Assembly: GCF_000499845.2 (NCBI RefSeq) | Contig: NC_023750.2 | Span: 13,172,360 to 13,236,359, forward strand | From: Phaseolus vulgaris | Lineage: Eukaryota; Streptophyta; Magnoliopsida; Fabales; Fabaceae | Direction of reading: 5' to 3' | DNA: 64,000 nucleotides | Part shown: positions 35,156 to 47,387 of the stretch, in pieces | Layout of the letters: the number at the start of each line of letters is the position of its first letter | Position numbering within the stretch: the stretch's first letter is position 1 | Notes under the pieces: generated by a model | What the model was told of the DNA's origin: nothing | Seen by the model: the letters and a program-made list of their open reading frames with translations, nothing else | Database searches by the model: none | Position numbers and translations under genes: made by a program

Positions 35156-37025
35156 TTTGGTATCATGAGCTTTTGGTTCTTCAAGATGAGTAGCTTGTCT
35201 TTTTAATTTCAGTTCTTCTTTATTTCATCTTTGTCATTTCAATTCCTTACTTGTCTTGCTGTTTTTTATATTTTAATTTGTTCTTGGTGTGCTTTGTGGA
35301 AGATCCAACCCAAGCACTCTTGTTCATTTGATCTTGAACAAGTTCTTGTGCAATTTGTGATAGGATTCCATACACCTTTGTGTTGCTATTTTTGTTTTAG
35401 GCTTTGAGTCTTTATTGCTTTCATTATTTTGCTTCATATTATGCTTTGAGTCTTTAATTTTCTGAATCTATACATGTTTTGTCAAGTCATGTTCATCCAT
35501 ATTGTCATCAATTCTTAGTAGTCCTATTTTTTGGTTTGATTGTTTCTTGTTTTGGGTCTCTTTATATTGCTTTAATCTGCTGTTATTTTGATCCTTTGGT
35601 GCTTTTTATTTTTAGTTTGAGTTCATAATTGTGTCTTAGTTCATACACAATTTCCATTCTCACATTTTCCATTGTGTTAATTTGGTTATCTTGCTGTTTT
35701 CTTCCAGTTTTTCCAGTTTTTCCCCTGTAACACCTCTCTGTTCTGGGCTGTTTTGTTTACAGAATTTTTTTTCATCCATAGGAAAATTCTGAATTTCTGG
35801 AAAATGAAAGTTTAAGGTGTTATAGAAAGGACAAAAAAAGAATGAGGTCAAAAGAAGCAACAGAAAAAAAATGATAAATCTCACAAAATCAGAGTGCGAA
35901 TCTTGAACGTTCCAGCTGGCCTAACTGCACAACAAATTTGCAAAAATTATTAAAAAAAAATGGTGCATGCGTTTTAGGTGATTCCAAAGCCAAAATTTAG
36001 CTAAGATCCTGAATTTTCTTGTATCCAAATTTGAGAAACAAATCTTACAATTACAGCTCAGCATAAATCGGGGAACAAACACGTTTTTCTGGCCCACAAC
36101 ATTTTCCAGTGGTGCTGTTTTTTTTTATTTGGTCATCTACTCTAGTGCTTTCTTTAGGAATTCCTTTTGTGTGCCAACTTTTATTGAGTACCTTTAATTG
36201 TTTGCTTTAATTTCTTGAATCTCTTTTTAAGTTGTCATACTATAAATCCTTTTGGTAGTACTGTTTTCTTTCAATTAAATTTGTTTCTTGCTTTTGTTTC
36301 TTGACCTCTCATTTTGGGTGCTGGAATTTAATTCTCTCTTGGTGCTTATGTGCATGGAAATTGACTTGGTTTAAGGTTAAGCCCTTGTGAATAGGTGCTG
36401 GAAATTGGAGAATTAAAGCCAACTTTCTAAGGAGGAGTCAAAGCTAAGGCGAAACAAGCTTCTTGAAACAAACACTACAAACACCTAGAAGATCAACAAT
36501 CAAGACAACAAAGAAAGTGCACTAACCAAAAAGAGGAACAACAAAGGGGGTTTTCTTATCTCCTTTACAACTTGGTTTATTGTTAATTACCTCTTTTAAA
36601 TTACGTATTAGACGGTGAGTGTGTCTTCAAGGGCTCAAAGTGTCCAAGAAGCCTCACCTAGGGCCGAATAGCATAGTAATTTTGCTTAGTAATTTGTTGC
36701 TTGTTTGAACTTGTTTTCTTTGTTTCGGTAGAAACGCTTTGCATGCTTATTTTGTGTTAAACCGACGAGCTTTGTTAAATTAGTTAGCATACATTGTTTT
36801 CTTGCATTGAAAAAAAAAAAAATTGATTTCTCAACTTATTTGTGTTCTAAGTGTTTCACTAAGAGAAAGTCTTGTGTGAAGATATTGGAGGATAGTTTTT
36901 GGCAAGGAAAAGGCTTGGTATTTAAGTAGTCCTTTGTGACTCACCTCCCTTACCTGGAAAACTACCTTCTTTAACTTTCCTAAACTTTCTCAAAGTAAAA
37001 CACCTATATACACAAAGCTTTAGCC
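35156..37025 (+). other. Long 5' leader of tandem-array unit 2
   Basis: Same sequence as 30676-32544 apart from one extra A in the poly-A run near 36811. Confidence 0.7.
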
Positions 37026-38933
37026 ATGTCTTCTTCTTCTCATTCTACAAAGTCTATTGGAAGTGAATTAAAATCTTTAAAAACTCTTTTGAAAGAAGTT
37101 TCACAAACTGTGCAATCAATTGCATATAGACAATTGGAGAGTGAGACTAAACTTAATGTTTTGACTAAAGCAAAGGATGAGAAGTCTCACATTCTAAAAA
37201 AATTACCTTCTCATGCATATATCTCTAAAGATCATGATTCTTTTGGGGAGGGAAGCATTAGAGTAAATGATTATTATCAAGCACCCCCTAGAAGACATAG
37301 AGGAGATAGAAAAGAACAAGAAAACCCAAGAGAGGTTAGGGTAGACCAACCCCATTTCCATGGAAAAGAAAATATAGAAGCTTGCCTAGATTGGGAAATG
37401 AGGGTAGAAAAATTGTTTGCTTCCCATAAAGAAAGAAAGGAAAGAAAAATACAAAAGAAGAGAGGGGAAGTCGAAAGGGAAGCTAAAGAAAAAGAAGAAA
37501 AAGAAAAGCATGAGAAGACCCTTGAAGAACAAAAGGCGTGGGAGAAGAGTGTTCCTTCCCACAAGGTCATTCAACAAGAAGGAAAAGTTGAAAATACATT
37601 TGAAAATATACCTCTTGTTGAACAACCTAGCCTTACCTTTTGTAAAGGAACACTTGCAAGCCTAAGTGAAAAAGAAGAGTCTTTAAAAGAAGCTTGCATA
37701 GATAAAAATGAAATAGATTATTTCTCATATGTGCTAGGATATCACCAAGTGAATGTCAAGTTTTTTATAAGCATCTACAAAAACAATTTTTTATGTGAAG
37801 TAGTGCCTAAAGAAACTTGTCATGTCTTATTGAGACAACCATTGCAAAGTGTACAAATCCTTATAAACAATGGTTGTCACAACGAGACTATCCTTACACA
37901 TAAGAGAAAAAGTCTTCATGAAGGAGAACTCATGGGACAAATTAGAGTTGATAAAACTCTAGAGCTTTTAAAAGGAAAACTTTTGTCCCCCATGAGAAAA
38001 GAAGTTCAAAGACATTACCTTAGGTACAATTCTTGTTTTCAAAATACGCCCAAGGCAATGTCTCATAAACTCTATACTCCTTCACCTTTTGCAAATGATC
38101 CTTGGGAAGATATAAATTTCCTATTAAAACTCCCTAGGACAACAAAAGGTTGTGATTCAATCTTCATGGTTATGGATAAACTCTTCTCTAGAGAAGTGAT
38201 ACATCTTCATGGTTTATCTTCAAGCATAGTGTTGAATAGAGTTCCAAATTTCGCAAACCATGATTTGAGGATTTCCTTTGGAAAACTTGCAACTAAATTC
38301 CACACTTTAAATTCTTATCATCCTCAAACGCATGGTCAAAATATATTTGAAAATCTAGCTCTTTCTACTATGCCTAGAATAATCATGAAGTGCACACACA
38401 ACTCTAGAGGTGAGCAAACATACCATAAAGTAGTTCACAAAACTACTTATATTTCTACTTTTAAAGTTATGTGTGGGTTCAATCATCTTTCTCCTTTTAA
38501 GTTGTTACCATCTTCTATAGGATTTATGCCTAAAGAGAAAGTAACCACAAATGAACCTTTTAAAATACATAAGATGATTAGAGACCACACACAACCATTA
38601 AAAGAGAAACTTTGTCCAAGGTTGCCAAAACCAAAAGAAAAGCAAAAATGGCAACCTAGTAAAATTAATTTGCAAACTAACACCTATGCCTTATTTGATT
38701 ATTTCTATAGGTGGACGTTTGATCCAGGAGGACAAGCTTTGGCGAAGCAAAAGGTTGCTATCCGAGATCAAGTCTGTAGATCTGAGGATAGATCTTTTCC
38801 CGAAGGAGGAGATGATGGACACCATCCAGCCACAACCATCCCCCTAGTTGAAGAAAAAGCTTTGGATTTGAGGACAAATCCTTTTCAAGAGGGAGGGGAT
38901 GATGGAGGAGGGCCCAAGCTCACCACACGATGA
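37026..38933 (+). CDS. Second identical copy of the 635-residue fused gypsy protein
   Basis: The translation is identical to that of 32545-34452, including the replaced integrase residues. It lies 4481 bp downstream and comes from the tandem duplication, not from an independent insertion. Confidence 0.75.
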   Translation: MSSSSHSTKSIGSELKSLKTLLKEVSQTVQSIAYRQLESETKLNVLTKAKDEKSHILKKLPSHAYISKDHDSFGEGSIRVNDYYQAPPRRHRGDRKEQENPREVRVDQPHFHGKENIEACLDWEMRVEKLFASHKERKERKIQKKRGEVEREAKEKEEKEKHEKTLEEQKAWEKSVPSHKVIQQEGKVENTFENIPLVEQPSLTFCKGTLASLSEKEESLKEACIDKNEIDYFSYVLGYHQVNVKFFISIYKNNFLCEVVPKETCHVLLRQPLQSVQILINNGCHNETILTHKRKSLHEGELMGQIRVDKTLELLKGKLLSPMRKEVQRHYLRYNSCFQNTPKAMSHKLYTPSPFANDPWEDINFLLKLPRTTKGCDSIFMVMDKLFSREVIHLHGLSSSIVLNRVPNFANHDLRISFGKLATKFHTLNSYHPQTHGQNIFENLALSTMPRIIMKCTHNSRGEQTYHKVVHKTTYISTFKVMCGFNHLSPFKLLPSSIGFMPKEKVTTNEPFKIHKMIRDHTQPLKEKLCPRLPKPKEKQKWQPSKINLQTNTYALFDYFYRWTFDPGGQALAKQKVAIRDQVCRSEDRSFPEGGDDGHHPATTIPLVEEKALDLRTNPFQEGGDDGGGPKLTTR

Positions 38934-39636
38934 AAGCCAAGCCTCCAAGACTAGACGGTCTAGCCTATGATGAGGAGCGTCTAGACTCAAAAAGGAGCGT
39001 CTAGCCCATGAAGAGGAGCGTCTAGGCCATGATGAGGAGCGGCTACATAAGGAGCGTCTAGGCCATGATGAGGATTCCTTCTAGACCGTCTAGCTTCACA
39101 TACACATGGGTCAAAGCTACGGTTTTGGGAAGAGAAGACCTTTGTAATTGTTACATAAAGGCCCATTAGGGGTGCTTAGTAATTAGAGTAGTGTAGAAAG
39201 CATATTTGTGTGAAACATTCTAGAAAGACTATGGAGGGGGTGAGCATAAAAACTAGACACACCCCTCCCCATGTGCACCCATGTGCCATGTGCACCCATG
39301 TGCTTCACATTTACATTTCATTTGGCTAGCATTAGGGTTGCATTATGGTCCTCCTTAGCCTATAAAAGGAGGAGCCTACACCTTGTATTTTCAAGTTTAT
39401 TTGAGTATTGTTATGCTGCCCATTTTGTGCACTAGCTATACTTCTCCTAGAAATCTAGGCTATAAACTTCACTCCCTTCACCTTTCTTCATAAAGCTGGC
39501 CGAACCTCTCTAATTCATACTCATCATGCACCTTCAAAGCCATCACAACTTCTAGGAGGGCTTTGTTTCACTCACCCATTGCTTCCGCATCCATTTTTAC
39601 TACTTTGATTCAAGAAGAACACATGAAATGCCATCA
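38900..39636 (+). repeat. LTR 3 of the tandem gypsy array
   Basis: It differs from LTRs 1 and 2 by two substitutions (TCATAAAGC for TCATAGAGC; AACTTCTAGG for AACTCCTAGG). After its CCATCA end comes ACACC rather than the primer-binding site, so this is the true right end of the array. ACACC would be the target site, but the left partner is lost. Confidence 0.8.
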
Positions 39637-39965
39637 ACACCACTCTATAAAAGTTTTGTCTTCATCATAATTCCATTTTGGTTTAGCTTTCTTTCTTTAA
39701 ACTTTTCTTGCTTGTCTTTAAATTATCTAAAAGTTTAGTTGGGGATTCTTTGTATGAGCAGAGATAAGAGCTTTGTCCTATTTCACTTGAGTTGTTGGTA
39801 TCAAGTGTATACCTTTTTTCATTTTTTGAAAACCTTTATAGAGTGAATCTACCTTCTTTTCAATCCTTTACTAAATAGCCAAGTGATACACATGAGTGAG
39901 TGCATTATTTGTTGTTAAAAACTAATTGTTTAATATTTGTTGTGTGCAAATTTGAATAATTTATC
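39637..39965. other. Spacer
   Basis: T-rich sequence between the array and the next solo LTR; nothing recognised. Confidence 0.4.
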
Positions 39966-41188
39966 TGTACCGTCCCTTATCCGGGCGTTGACTAAGTCAA
40001 GGTCAAAGTCAACGCCAGGAGTCAAAGTCAACACAAGGCGTTGCCTAGATGAAGAGACGCTAAGTGCCAGCGTCGTCAAGAGGAAGCGTCGCCAAGGCAA
40101 GGCGTCGCCTAGGTGAAGGCGTCGCCCAACCAGGGCGTCGCCAGATAAAACATTACTAAAGCAAGGCGATCACAGTGTGGTTCCCCGATACCCATGGGTA
40201 GGAAAGACCATGGAGGGAGCGACGCCGTGGGACAGCCTCAGGTCTTGATGATCCGGGGTAGTGATAAAGAGAAGAGAAAGGTGGCTTCAAGGCCATAATG
40301 ACAGCACCGGTGTAGGGCAGCCTGACACGTGAAGTACCCCTGCCGCCCCAGAGACGCCTTTGGGACAGATACGACTCAAGAGGAGGGTCATGCCCAGGGC
40401 TGCCGGGTTCAGGGTACGAGAGGAAGGCATATACGCTCTCAAAGTGAGTGACTAGATGATTGGGGCGTGAGTTGGCACCCAAAACGTCACCCCTTGCGCA
40501 GTAGCATTCCCAGGCAGGAGGACTCACACGTAGAAACGTCCCCAAATGGGCAGAAACGCCCCCAGATGGGGTCAGGGCGTCGTGAGGCCCTCCACGTGTA
40601 CGACAGCCAGGTCAGAATAGAAACACCCTTTAGTCAGGTGCCAGGTAATTAAAGTCATTCAATACAGTTTCCGTTTCGAGCGTTCAAGTACTATAATGGC
40701 TCCCAAGCGTTTCAACGTCTTAAATGCGCTACGTTTTCTAATTAGACGCCTTAATATGAGTGCGTTACGTTTGTGATTAAAAGCGCTTTAAGGCGCTTTA
40801 AATGCTTGGGTAGTTTAAATAGCGCTGAGAATGTTGGGAAAGGGTTTGGGAGTTTTGGCAAACTTTCCCAGAATACACTCCAGTTGCTTGCTCGAAGTCG
40901 TAGGGCTACGCACAAGGGACTGGAAAAGAGGTTGTTTGCCAGGGCGAGGATACACACAATCCATAGTCCATTTTTAAGACCTTCAGAGTGCCATACGCGG
41001 TGCTCAGAGACGGAGGTGCACAGTTTTGGTGTTTCTTGCTGGCTGACTTGAGCGTCGGAGTGCAAACGGCCGCTAGGGCGCCCTTTTGTCCTCTTTTTGC
41101 AGGAATCCACAGGTAACCAGTGGGAAGGAGTCCCTAGCTGACGATTGAGGTCGCGCACGAAGACGTCCCAGTCAACCCGACGGAACAT
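39966..41188 (+). repeat. Solo LTR (gypsy, second LTR family, plus strand), TSD TTATC
   Basis: This 1223-bp LTR starts TGTACCGTCCC and ends CAACCCGACGGAACA. Both flanks are TTATC (39961-39965 and 41189-41193). It carries TGACTTGAGCGTCGGAGTGC near 41044 and several copies of a GGCGTCGCC-type motif near its start. Confidence 0.9.
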
Positions 41189-41289
41189 TATCCTAAGGGG
41201 AATCTTCCAAACCATAATCTCCTCAAAAGACACGTCTTTTGGGGGAGTTTGAGGAGACCAAGAGGAGTTTGGCGCATAAGGAGGTGGAA

Positions 41290-42850
41290 ATGTGGCAACT
41301 AGTGGAAACAATGCAAAGACTAGAGGATACAGAAGAGAGAAAAAACCGCAAGAGGAGATGGGAGCCTAAAAGAGCTACAAGAAATTACATGTACTATGGA
41401 AGTTAAGAAGAAGAAGATTTGAGAGTGCAAAATTATGAAGCTAGGCGCCATCATCAACAACCAAAGAAGACCCTACCTTTTGTAAAATTACCTAGTTTTA
41501 ATGGGGATAGTGACCCAAATGTATATCTAGGATGGGAAGCTAAGGTAGAATTTTTTTTTAATGCATATGAGGTCTAAGAGGGCCAAAAGGTTAAGTTAGC
41601 TTCCCTAGAATTTGAGGATTATGCCATGCAATGGTGGCATCAAACTGTAATGGAAATTGGGCTAAACAAGAGGCCAGTCATGGTCTCTTGGAATGATTTA
41701 AAGTTATGCATGCGCGCACGGTTTGTTCCTTCTCATTATAGGAAGGAACTTTTGTTGAAGCTCCAAAATTTTCATCAAGGACATATGAGTGTAGATGAAT
41801 ACTTCAAATATTTAGAAGTAACTTTGACTAAGATTAATATGCATGAGAGTGAAGAGTCAAAGATTGCTAGATTTGTGAGTGGATTACGAAGAGAAATTCA
41901 AAATGTTGTAGAACTTTATGAGTATACATCTTTAGAAAAATTGGTTCACCTAGCCATCAAGGTTGAATCACAACTTTTAAAGAAAACATCTTTCAAACAT
42001 ACTCATAATGATGGCTTTTACAGCTCAACTTGGAAAGATAAAAAAAAACTTTCCAAAACAAGATAATCCTTCCAATTACTCTAAAGAAACCACTCCACAA
42101 ACTTCTAAAGACAATCCTTCTCCTTCTAGGACTAAATCGCCAACCAAAACCTCAAATAAAAAGTGTTTTAAATGTTTAGGTTTTCGTCATATCGTTGCAA
42201 ATTGCCCTAAGAAAATAACTATGATGGTAAAAGGGGGATAGTAGTTAGTAATAACAGTGATCAATCTTCTAAGTCTAACTCCCTTGCTCCTTCAAAAACC
42301 CCTAGTGAAAATGAATGTGAGATACCTTGTGAAGGTGAGTTATTGGTGGTAAGGAGGATGTTGGGGACTATTCAAAAACCTTTCGATGAAACCCAAAGAG
42401 AAAATATTTTCCACACCCATTGCCTTATCAACAACAAGTTATGTTCCATGATCATTGATGGGGGTAGTTGTGCTGATGTGGAAAGTACAAGAGTAATGGA
42501 AAAGCTTGGATTACCCACTATCTCTCATACAAAGCCCTGTAAACTACAATGACTTAGTGAAAAGGGTGAAATTATGGTTAATAAAGAAGTCCTCATAACT
42601 TTTGCTATTGGAAAATATAAAAGATGAGGTGTTATGTGATGTTGTACCCATGGAAGCAACCCATATTCCTTTAGGAATGCCATGACAATATGTCAGAAAA
42701 ACTTTACATGACGACCTAACTAATAAAATATCTTTTCACTTCCAAGCACGTAAGATCATACTAAAACCTCTATCTCCAAAAGAGGTAAATAAAGACCAAC
42801 TAAAAATGAAACAAAAACGAAAATCTGAAAAAGGATGAAAAAAATAAAAA
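41290..42850 (+). pseudogene. Gypsy gag-protease relic, from another family
   Basis: A broken frame reads LPFVKLPSFNGDSDPNVYLG, a stop after NAYEV, then an open gag stretch (41626-42066) with LASLEFEDYAMQWWHQ and FHQGHMSVDEYFKYLE. After a frameshift comes a CCHC zinc knuckle (CFKCLGFRHIVANC, about 42163-42204), then a protease-like IIDGGSCADV (about 42450). Frames end soon afterwards; reverse transcriptase is not recognised. It is unrelated in sequence to the Tat-type gag of this window. Confidence 0.7.
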
Positions 42851-43831
42851 AAACAAATCTCATCAAATCACCAAACGTGGTGAAAACCATAATGTTGACC
42901 CACAAAAAAATAAATATTGCTTGCTCACTTTGATACTCTTCTTCCTTCACTTGTTTATCTACCCACAGTTCTAATTACATGAAATATTTGTTAGAGAAAT
43001 GTGGGGATATTTTTCAAAATCCTTCTAAAGGTTTGCACCTTATAAGAAGCTTTTCACATCAAATTTCCTTTGACCTTACAAACATTACATGTAACAAGAA
43101 CGATTTCACCCAAACTCCTCAAATTCAATGAATATAAGTTTACTTCACCACTCACATATAGAATTTTTTCTATCTATCAAGTGAATAAACTAACTATGTT
43201 ATCTGCATGAGTTCTAAATTCGAGGTCGAATTCTTTCCAACTTGGGGGCATGATACAACCCAACTTGACAAGAAGATGATCAAGGACACAACATACACTT
43301 CACAACTACGTCAGTCATTTTAGCATTTAAGACTACACCCCACCAGGCCTTAGAAAAGCCATAGCAAAAGAAGAACCAAACATGGACCAAAATATAAGTT
43401 GTTCTTCCTTCTAGTCTTTTCACAAGACAAGTTTATGTAAACTAAATTGAGTTCACTTTAGGGGTGTCAAATAGAAGAACAAATTAGATTGGAGTGTACT
43501 TAGTGTAATATTGGGCTTGTGCCAAACCCACCAAAAAAACCTAGCTTCTAGAAACCATTTCCAAAACTAGCCTTTAACCTAATTTCTAGAAGATGTAGGC
43601 TAGCTTGGAAGGCACTCCACTTTGACCTACCTTTTAGAAGGTTTCTCACAAATGACACACATACCCTTGTATCTTGCTCAACGTCGCCCCTTTCCAGCTA
43701 CACCCTAATAACTGGGCATTCATCCGTGTTTCTATTATTATGTGTGCTTGGTTTGGCATCTCACCGTTTGTTGAAGTCTTTCTATACTTCTTTAAAGTTA
43801 CCACGTAAGTACTAAACTATGGGTGTCCCTG
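42851..43831. other. Degraded gypsy 3' region, possible LTR start near 43250
   Basis: No open coding frame of note. Around 43215-43255 a stretch like EVEFFPTWGHDT precedes TGATACAACCCAAC, which looks like a gypsy pol end running into an LTR start. The other LTR boundary was not found. Confidence 0.35.
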
Positions 43832-44340
43832 AATGGTGCCCCTGGAAGAGCCCTTCTTTCCCTTTACTAGTCTTCATATAAGAATTTTAAAGGCAAATTT
43901 GTTAAAGTTCAATCCTCAACAGGAGATCCAACCCTTCTGGATGGATATCCCCTATATGGGATCCTTGAGCCCAAATTCCAGAGTACTAAGCTTGTGGAAG
44001 ATCTATCACCAAAAGATCAATCTGCCAATTCCTTGTCGAGCTTGAAGGTCGTCTTCGACACCTCCTACCTAATATCCAAAGAGTACCTTCCCGGTGCCCT
44101 GAAGGCTTATACTAGTACACCTTATCTCCCACTCTTGGTGAAAATAACTCTGTTACTACTTATTAACCATTTACTTATGCTCTTTGCAAAAGGAATGTTG
44201 ACCAATATCAGCAAGGCGGAGCTAGCCGAGATGGCTAAAAAGATGAGGGCAGTTGCCAACATGCCCAAAGATTCTTTAACTCAGAAAAAGAAATCTCTAG
44301 TCACCATTACTCAAGCCCCAACTAAGCAGGACGAGGAAAC
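43832..44340 (+). pseudogene. Relic of a PF04195-like transposon protein
   Basis: Pieces in shifted frames read FPFTSLHIRILKA, then GDPTLLDGYPLYGILEPK, then VFDTSYLISKEYLPGALKAY. The middle piece aligns with KDPSLLDGFPLYWVDKGKK of the antisense gene at 56641-59297. It is probably the antisense gene of another Tat-like element. It is cut at 44340 by the copia sequence. Confidence 0.45.
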
Positions 44341-44710
44341 TGTTAGAATATATGGCCTTAAACAAGAGGGGGGGTGAATTGTTTATGAAAGATTTTCAAA
44401 AAATTTGAAGGTATAATGAAAGCCAATGAAGAATCATAGAGAAAGAAACTAAGGAAAGCAATGCACAAAGCTGTTTTAGTTGATTTCCAGAAAATTAATC
44501 GGTTGTTTTTGCTATTTAACCGGTTGTTTTTATCAGTAGTTAATAAAAACAACTTAAAACAGATATATGTGAGATCAGGGAAAGAGAGAATCACACAAAT
44601 AGATTTATACTGGTTCACTCTTACACCAAGAGCTACATCCAGTCCCCAGAAACCACTAGGTAATCCACTATGCAATCAAAACCAGATTGCAAACACCACA
44701 CACCAAAGTA
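44341..44710 (-). repeat. Inverted fragment of a copia LTR 3' end
   Basis: This fragment starts TGTTAGAATATATGGCCTTA. Its first 32 bases are the perfect reverse complement of 47738-47769, and similarity to the inverted right arm continues for about 370 bp. It thus faces the plus-strand copia LTR that follows. The right boundary is approximate. Confidence 0.65.
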
Positions 44711-45411
44711 GTTATTTATCAAGAGTGATCAAAGGCTTTAAAGACCAAATCCATGTGTTTGATGCAAGGCTGGAGTTGTTGCTGTGTTTAGGATAGGATC
44801 TGGGTGGTTTATTTGTGTAATCTACTCTTTGTTGAATCTAAAGCTAATGTGTTTTAAAACCTTTTTAAGTTTAAAGTGTTTTTCAAACTAAGTGAAAAAC
44901 AACCTGTTGTTTTGTCGAAACAACCGATTGTTTTACTCTTCGGTGTTTTTGAAAAGGTTGAAAACTGTTTTGATTGGTTGACTTGCTGTCACACCAAAAC
45001 AATCAATTGTTTTGTGATTTCAATCGATTGTTTCTTTGAAAACCCTAACAGAATTCTGTTTTGTTAGTTGAGTGTGCTTTAAATGATTTCCAACTGAATA
45101 CGCTCCTCTATTAAATGCTTTGACCAATATTTGAAAGATATAAATAGTTTCTTTAGGTTTTATAACAAAAAAAGAAAAAAAAACAAATTTGAGTTTTTCA
45201 GTTGTGAAAGATTGCTTTCAAGTTTTGAACATTCACATCAAGCTTTGGGTTTTCTCAAGAGGGAGTGAAATAGGATTACATTTGTATTGATTTCAGATTG
45301 TTTTGTAAACAAGTGTAATTCGTTATGAATTTTCTGTAAATTATGGTGTTGTTGCCAATGAGTGTTGTGTGTTCTTGAGGTGGTCAAGATCAACATTCTT
45401 GGTGTGTGTTG

Positions 45412-47387
45412 TGTTAGAATGGATGGCTTTAAACTAGAGGGGGGTGAATTGTTTAAAGAGATTTTTCACAAAATTTTAAAACAAGAATAAATTTATCTCA
45501 GGAAACAATTGATTCAGAAATTCAGTTCGCCAAAACAGCAAGCAAAAACTGCAGTACCAGAAAAAACAATCGGTTGTTTCACAAAAACAATCGGTTGTTT
45601 ATACCAACAAACAACAAATAAAACTGAATTTAAAGAGTTAGAGATAGAGAGATTGTACACAGTTGTTTATACTGGTTCACTCCAAACCCAAAGCTACATC
45701 CAGTCTTCTCAGAAACCCTGAGGAAATCCACTAAGCAACCACACCTTGATCACTTACACAACAACCAAAAGAATGACCTTGAACACCTCAAGAAACACAC
45801 TCTCCTTGGTCAACACACCTACACCAAGATTGCTGATCTTGATCCCCTCAAGAACACACATCCAATCTTAGGAAACACAGAAACGAAACTTGTCTTTACA
45901 GAGAATACAAGGATTACACTTGTTACAGAAGATAATCTAAAATCAATACAAGCAGAATCCTATTCCACAACTTTGATCAATCACACACTCTTAGCAAACT
46001 TAGCTCTTTGAAAAACTCAAAAACTCTTAGCAAAAACTTGTCAAAGATTAATTGTGTAATCTGTTTTTCTGAATTTATTCAAAGATGTAGTTTGTTATCA
46101 AATCTTAACAAACTCTTAAATTGCATTAAAAGATTGGTCAAAGCATTTAATGACTGGAGCGTAAGCAGTTAAAACATTTAAAGTTCAGTCAAACAGAAAA
46201 CAGTTTTTCTGTTATGGTCCCAAAATAAACAATCGGTTGTTTCCTCGTGTACCGCACTGGTAGTCGGAAGTGATGACGTGGCACCAAGCTACAGTGTAGG
46301 CGTGTTGACAAGGTGCCAGGTTGGCAGAAGAAGAGGGAGTCGGGGGGCTCGTGAAGTCGCCAGTTATTAAGGTGGCGTGTTCCGATCTCCAGCATACCAG
46401 GACCGGCGATCGCCCAGTAGAAGGTGAAGTCGCCAGACGTAAACTCAGGCGACCAAGCGATTGGAGATCGCCAGAGCAAGCACATCGCCGAAGATGAAGG
46501 TGGTGCAGATTATGAAGGCGGCCGGCGAGACCACAGGGAAGGTGTACGAGAGCACCCTCACTCGCCAATTCCAGTAGAGATCGCGCTCCCAAGTTAGCTA
46601 TGCACTGGGCAGTACCATGCATAAATAACTTAGCCAAAAAGAGAGTCAGAAGCAGCGCCCAAGTCAAGGAGGCTCCAGATGATGGCACGTGTACGACTGG
46701 ATGCGAGCCACGTGTCCAGGTCTGTAACTGCCAGGAGAGAGAAAGTGACCAGGTATATAAGAGTTCTCAACGAACTTTCTGAGGTACGCGCGTTCAGATT
46801 ATACTCTTTACGCTTGCGAGTTCTAGAGCTTACTGTGAGAGAGAACATTGCACGGTTCCTTGAGATTTCTGGAGTGTTCTTGCTCTTAGTATTTGGTGGT
46901 TCGGTCACTGACTTGGGTGTTGGAGTGCGATCGGCCGCAGCGGCGCCGCTCTGTTCTTTTGCAGGTTCTTGAGGTGGATCTTGAGGAAGGACGGAGGTTT
47001 GAAGTGGTGTACACGTCGATCCTTTGACGAGGCAGGTTCCAACGTTCTGGTCAACAGGCAGGATCACCTCGAATCAATCGGTTGTTTTGGTACTTAACAG
47101 TTCAACCATTTTAAAAACAGTTTTTAATCTTTTTCTCAAAACACCTAAGTATAAACAATCGGTTGTTTCGACAAACCAATCAGTTGTTTTAACTTAGTTT
47201 GAAAACATTATACTTTCACAAAGATTGAGATTGCTAATGCTTTAGATTTAATCAAAGGGTGGATTACAACATATAAACTACCCCAGAACTAAGCTAAACC
47301 AGCACAACAACACCAAGCACAGCAAAGGCTTCAACATCCTTCAAAGGATTTGGATTCTTCAAAGCTTGAACACCACTTGGTTCAACA
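45412..47387 (-). repeat. Copia solo LTR, TSD TGTTG, with a gypsy solo LTR inside
   Basis: It starts TGTTAGAATGGATGGC and ends CTTGGTTCAACA on the plus strand, with TGTTG on both sides (45407-45411 and 47388-47392). Removing the nested gypsy LTR and its duplicated target leaves about 1152 bp, matching the copy at 22676-23824 (1149 bp). Confidence 0.9.
46248..47066 (+). repeat. Tat-type gypsy solo LTR, TSD CCTCG, innermost of three nested insertions
   Basis: This 819-bp LTR starts TGTACCGCACTGG and ends CAGGCAGGATCA, with CCTCG on both sides (46243-46247 and 47067-47071). The related copia LTR at 22676-23824 still has the uninterrupted site (CCTCG at 23506-23510). It is the same family as the LTRs of the element at 48597-60671. 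Confidence 0.92.

Larger units (their letters stand above)
29207..39636 (+). mobile_element. Tandem gypsy array: truncated internal-LTR-internal-LTR-internal-LTR
   Basis: Three LTRs of 737 bp (29939-30675, 34419-35155, 38900-39636) alternate with two complete internal regions and a 5'-truncated one. Repeat units are 4480 and 4481 bp. By eye they differ only by one A in a poly-A run (near 32330 and 36811), plus two substitutions in the last LTR. The internal regions have a primer-binding site like that for initiator Met tRNA (TGGTATCATGAGC at 30678). Such arrays form by unequal recombination between LTRs, or can be an assembly error. Confidence 0.85.
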
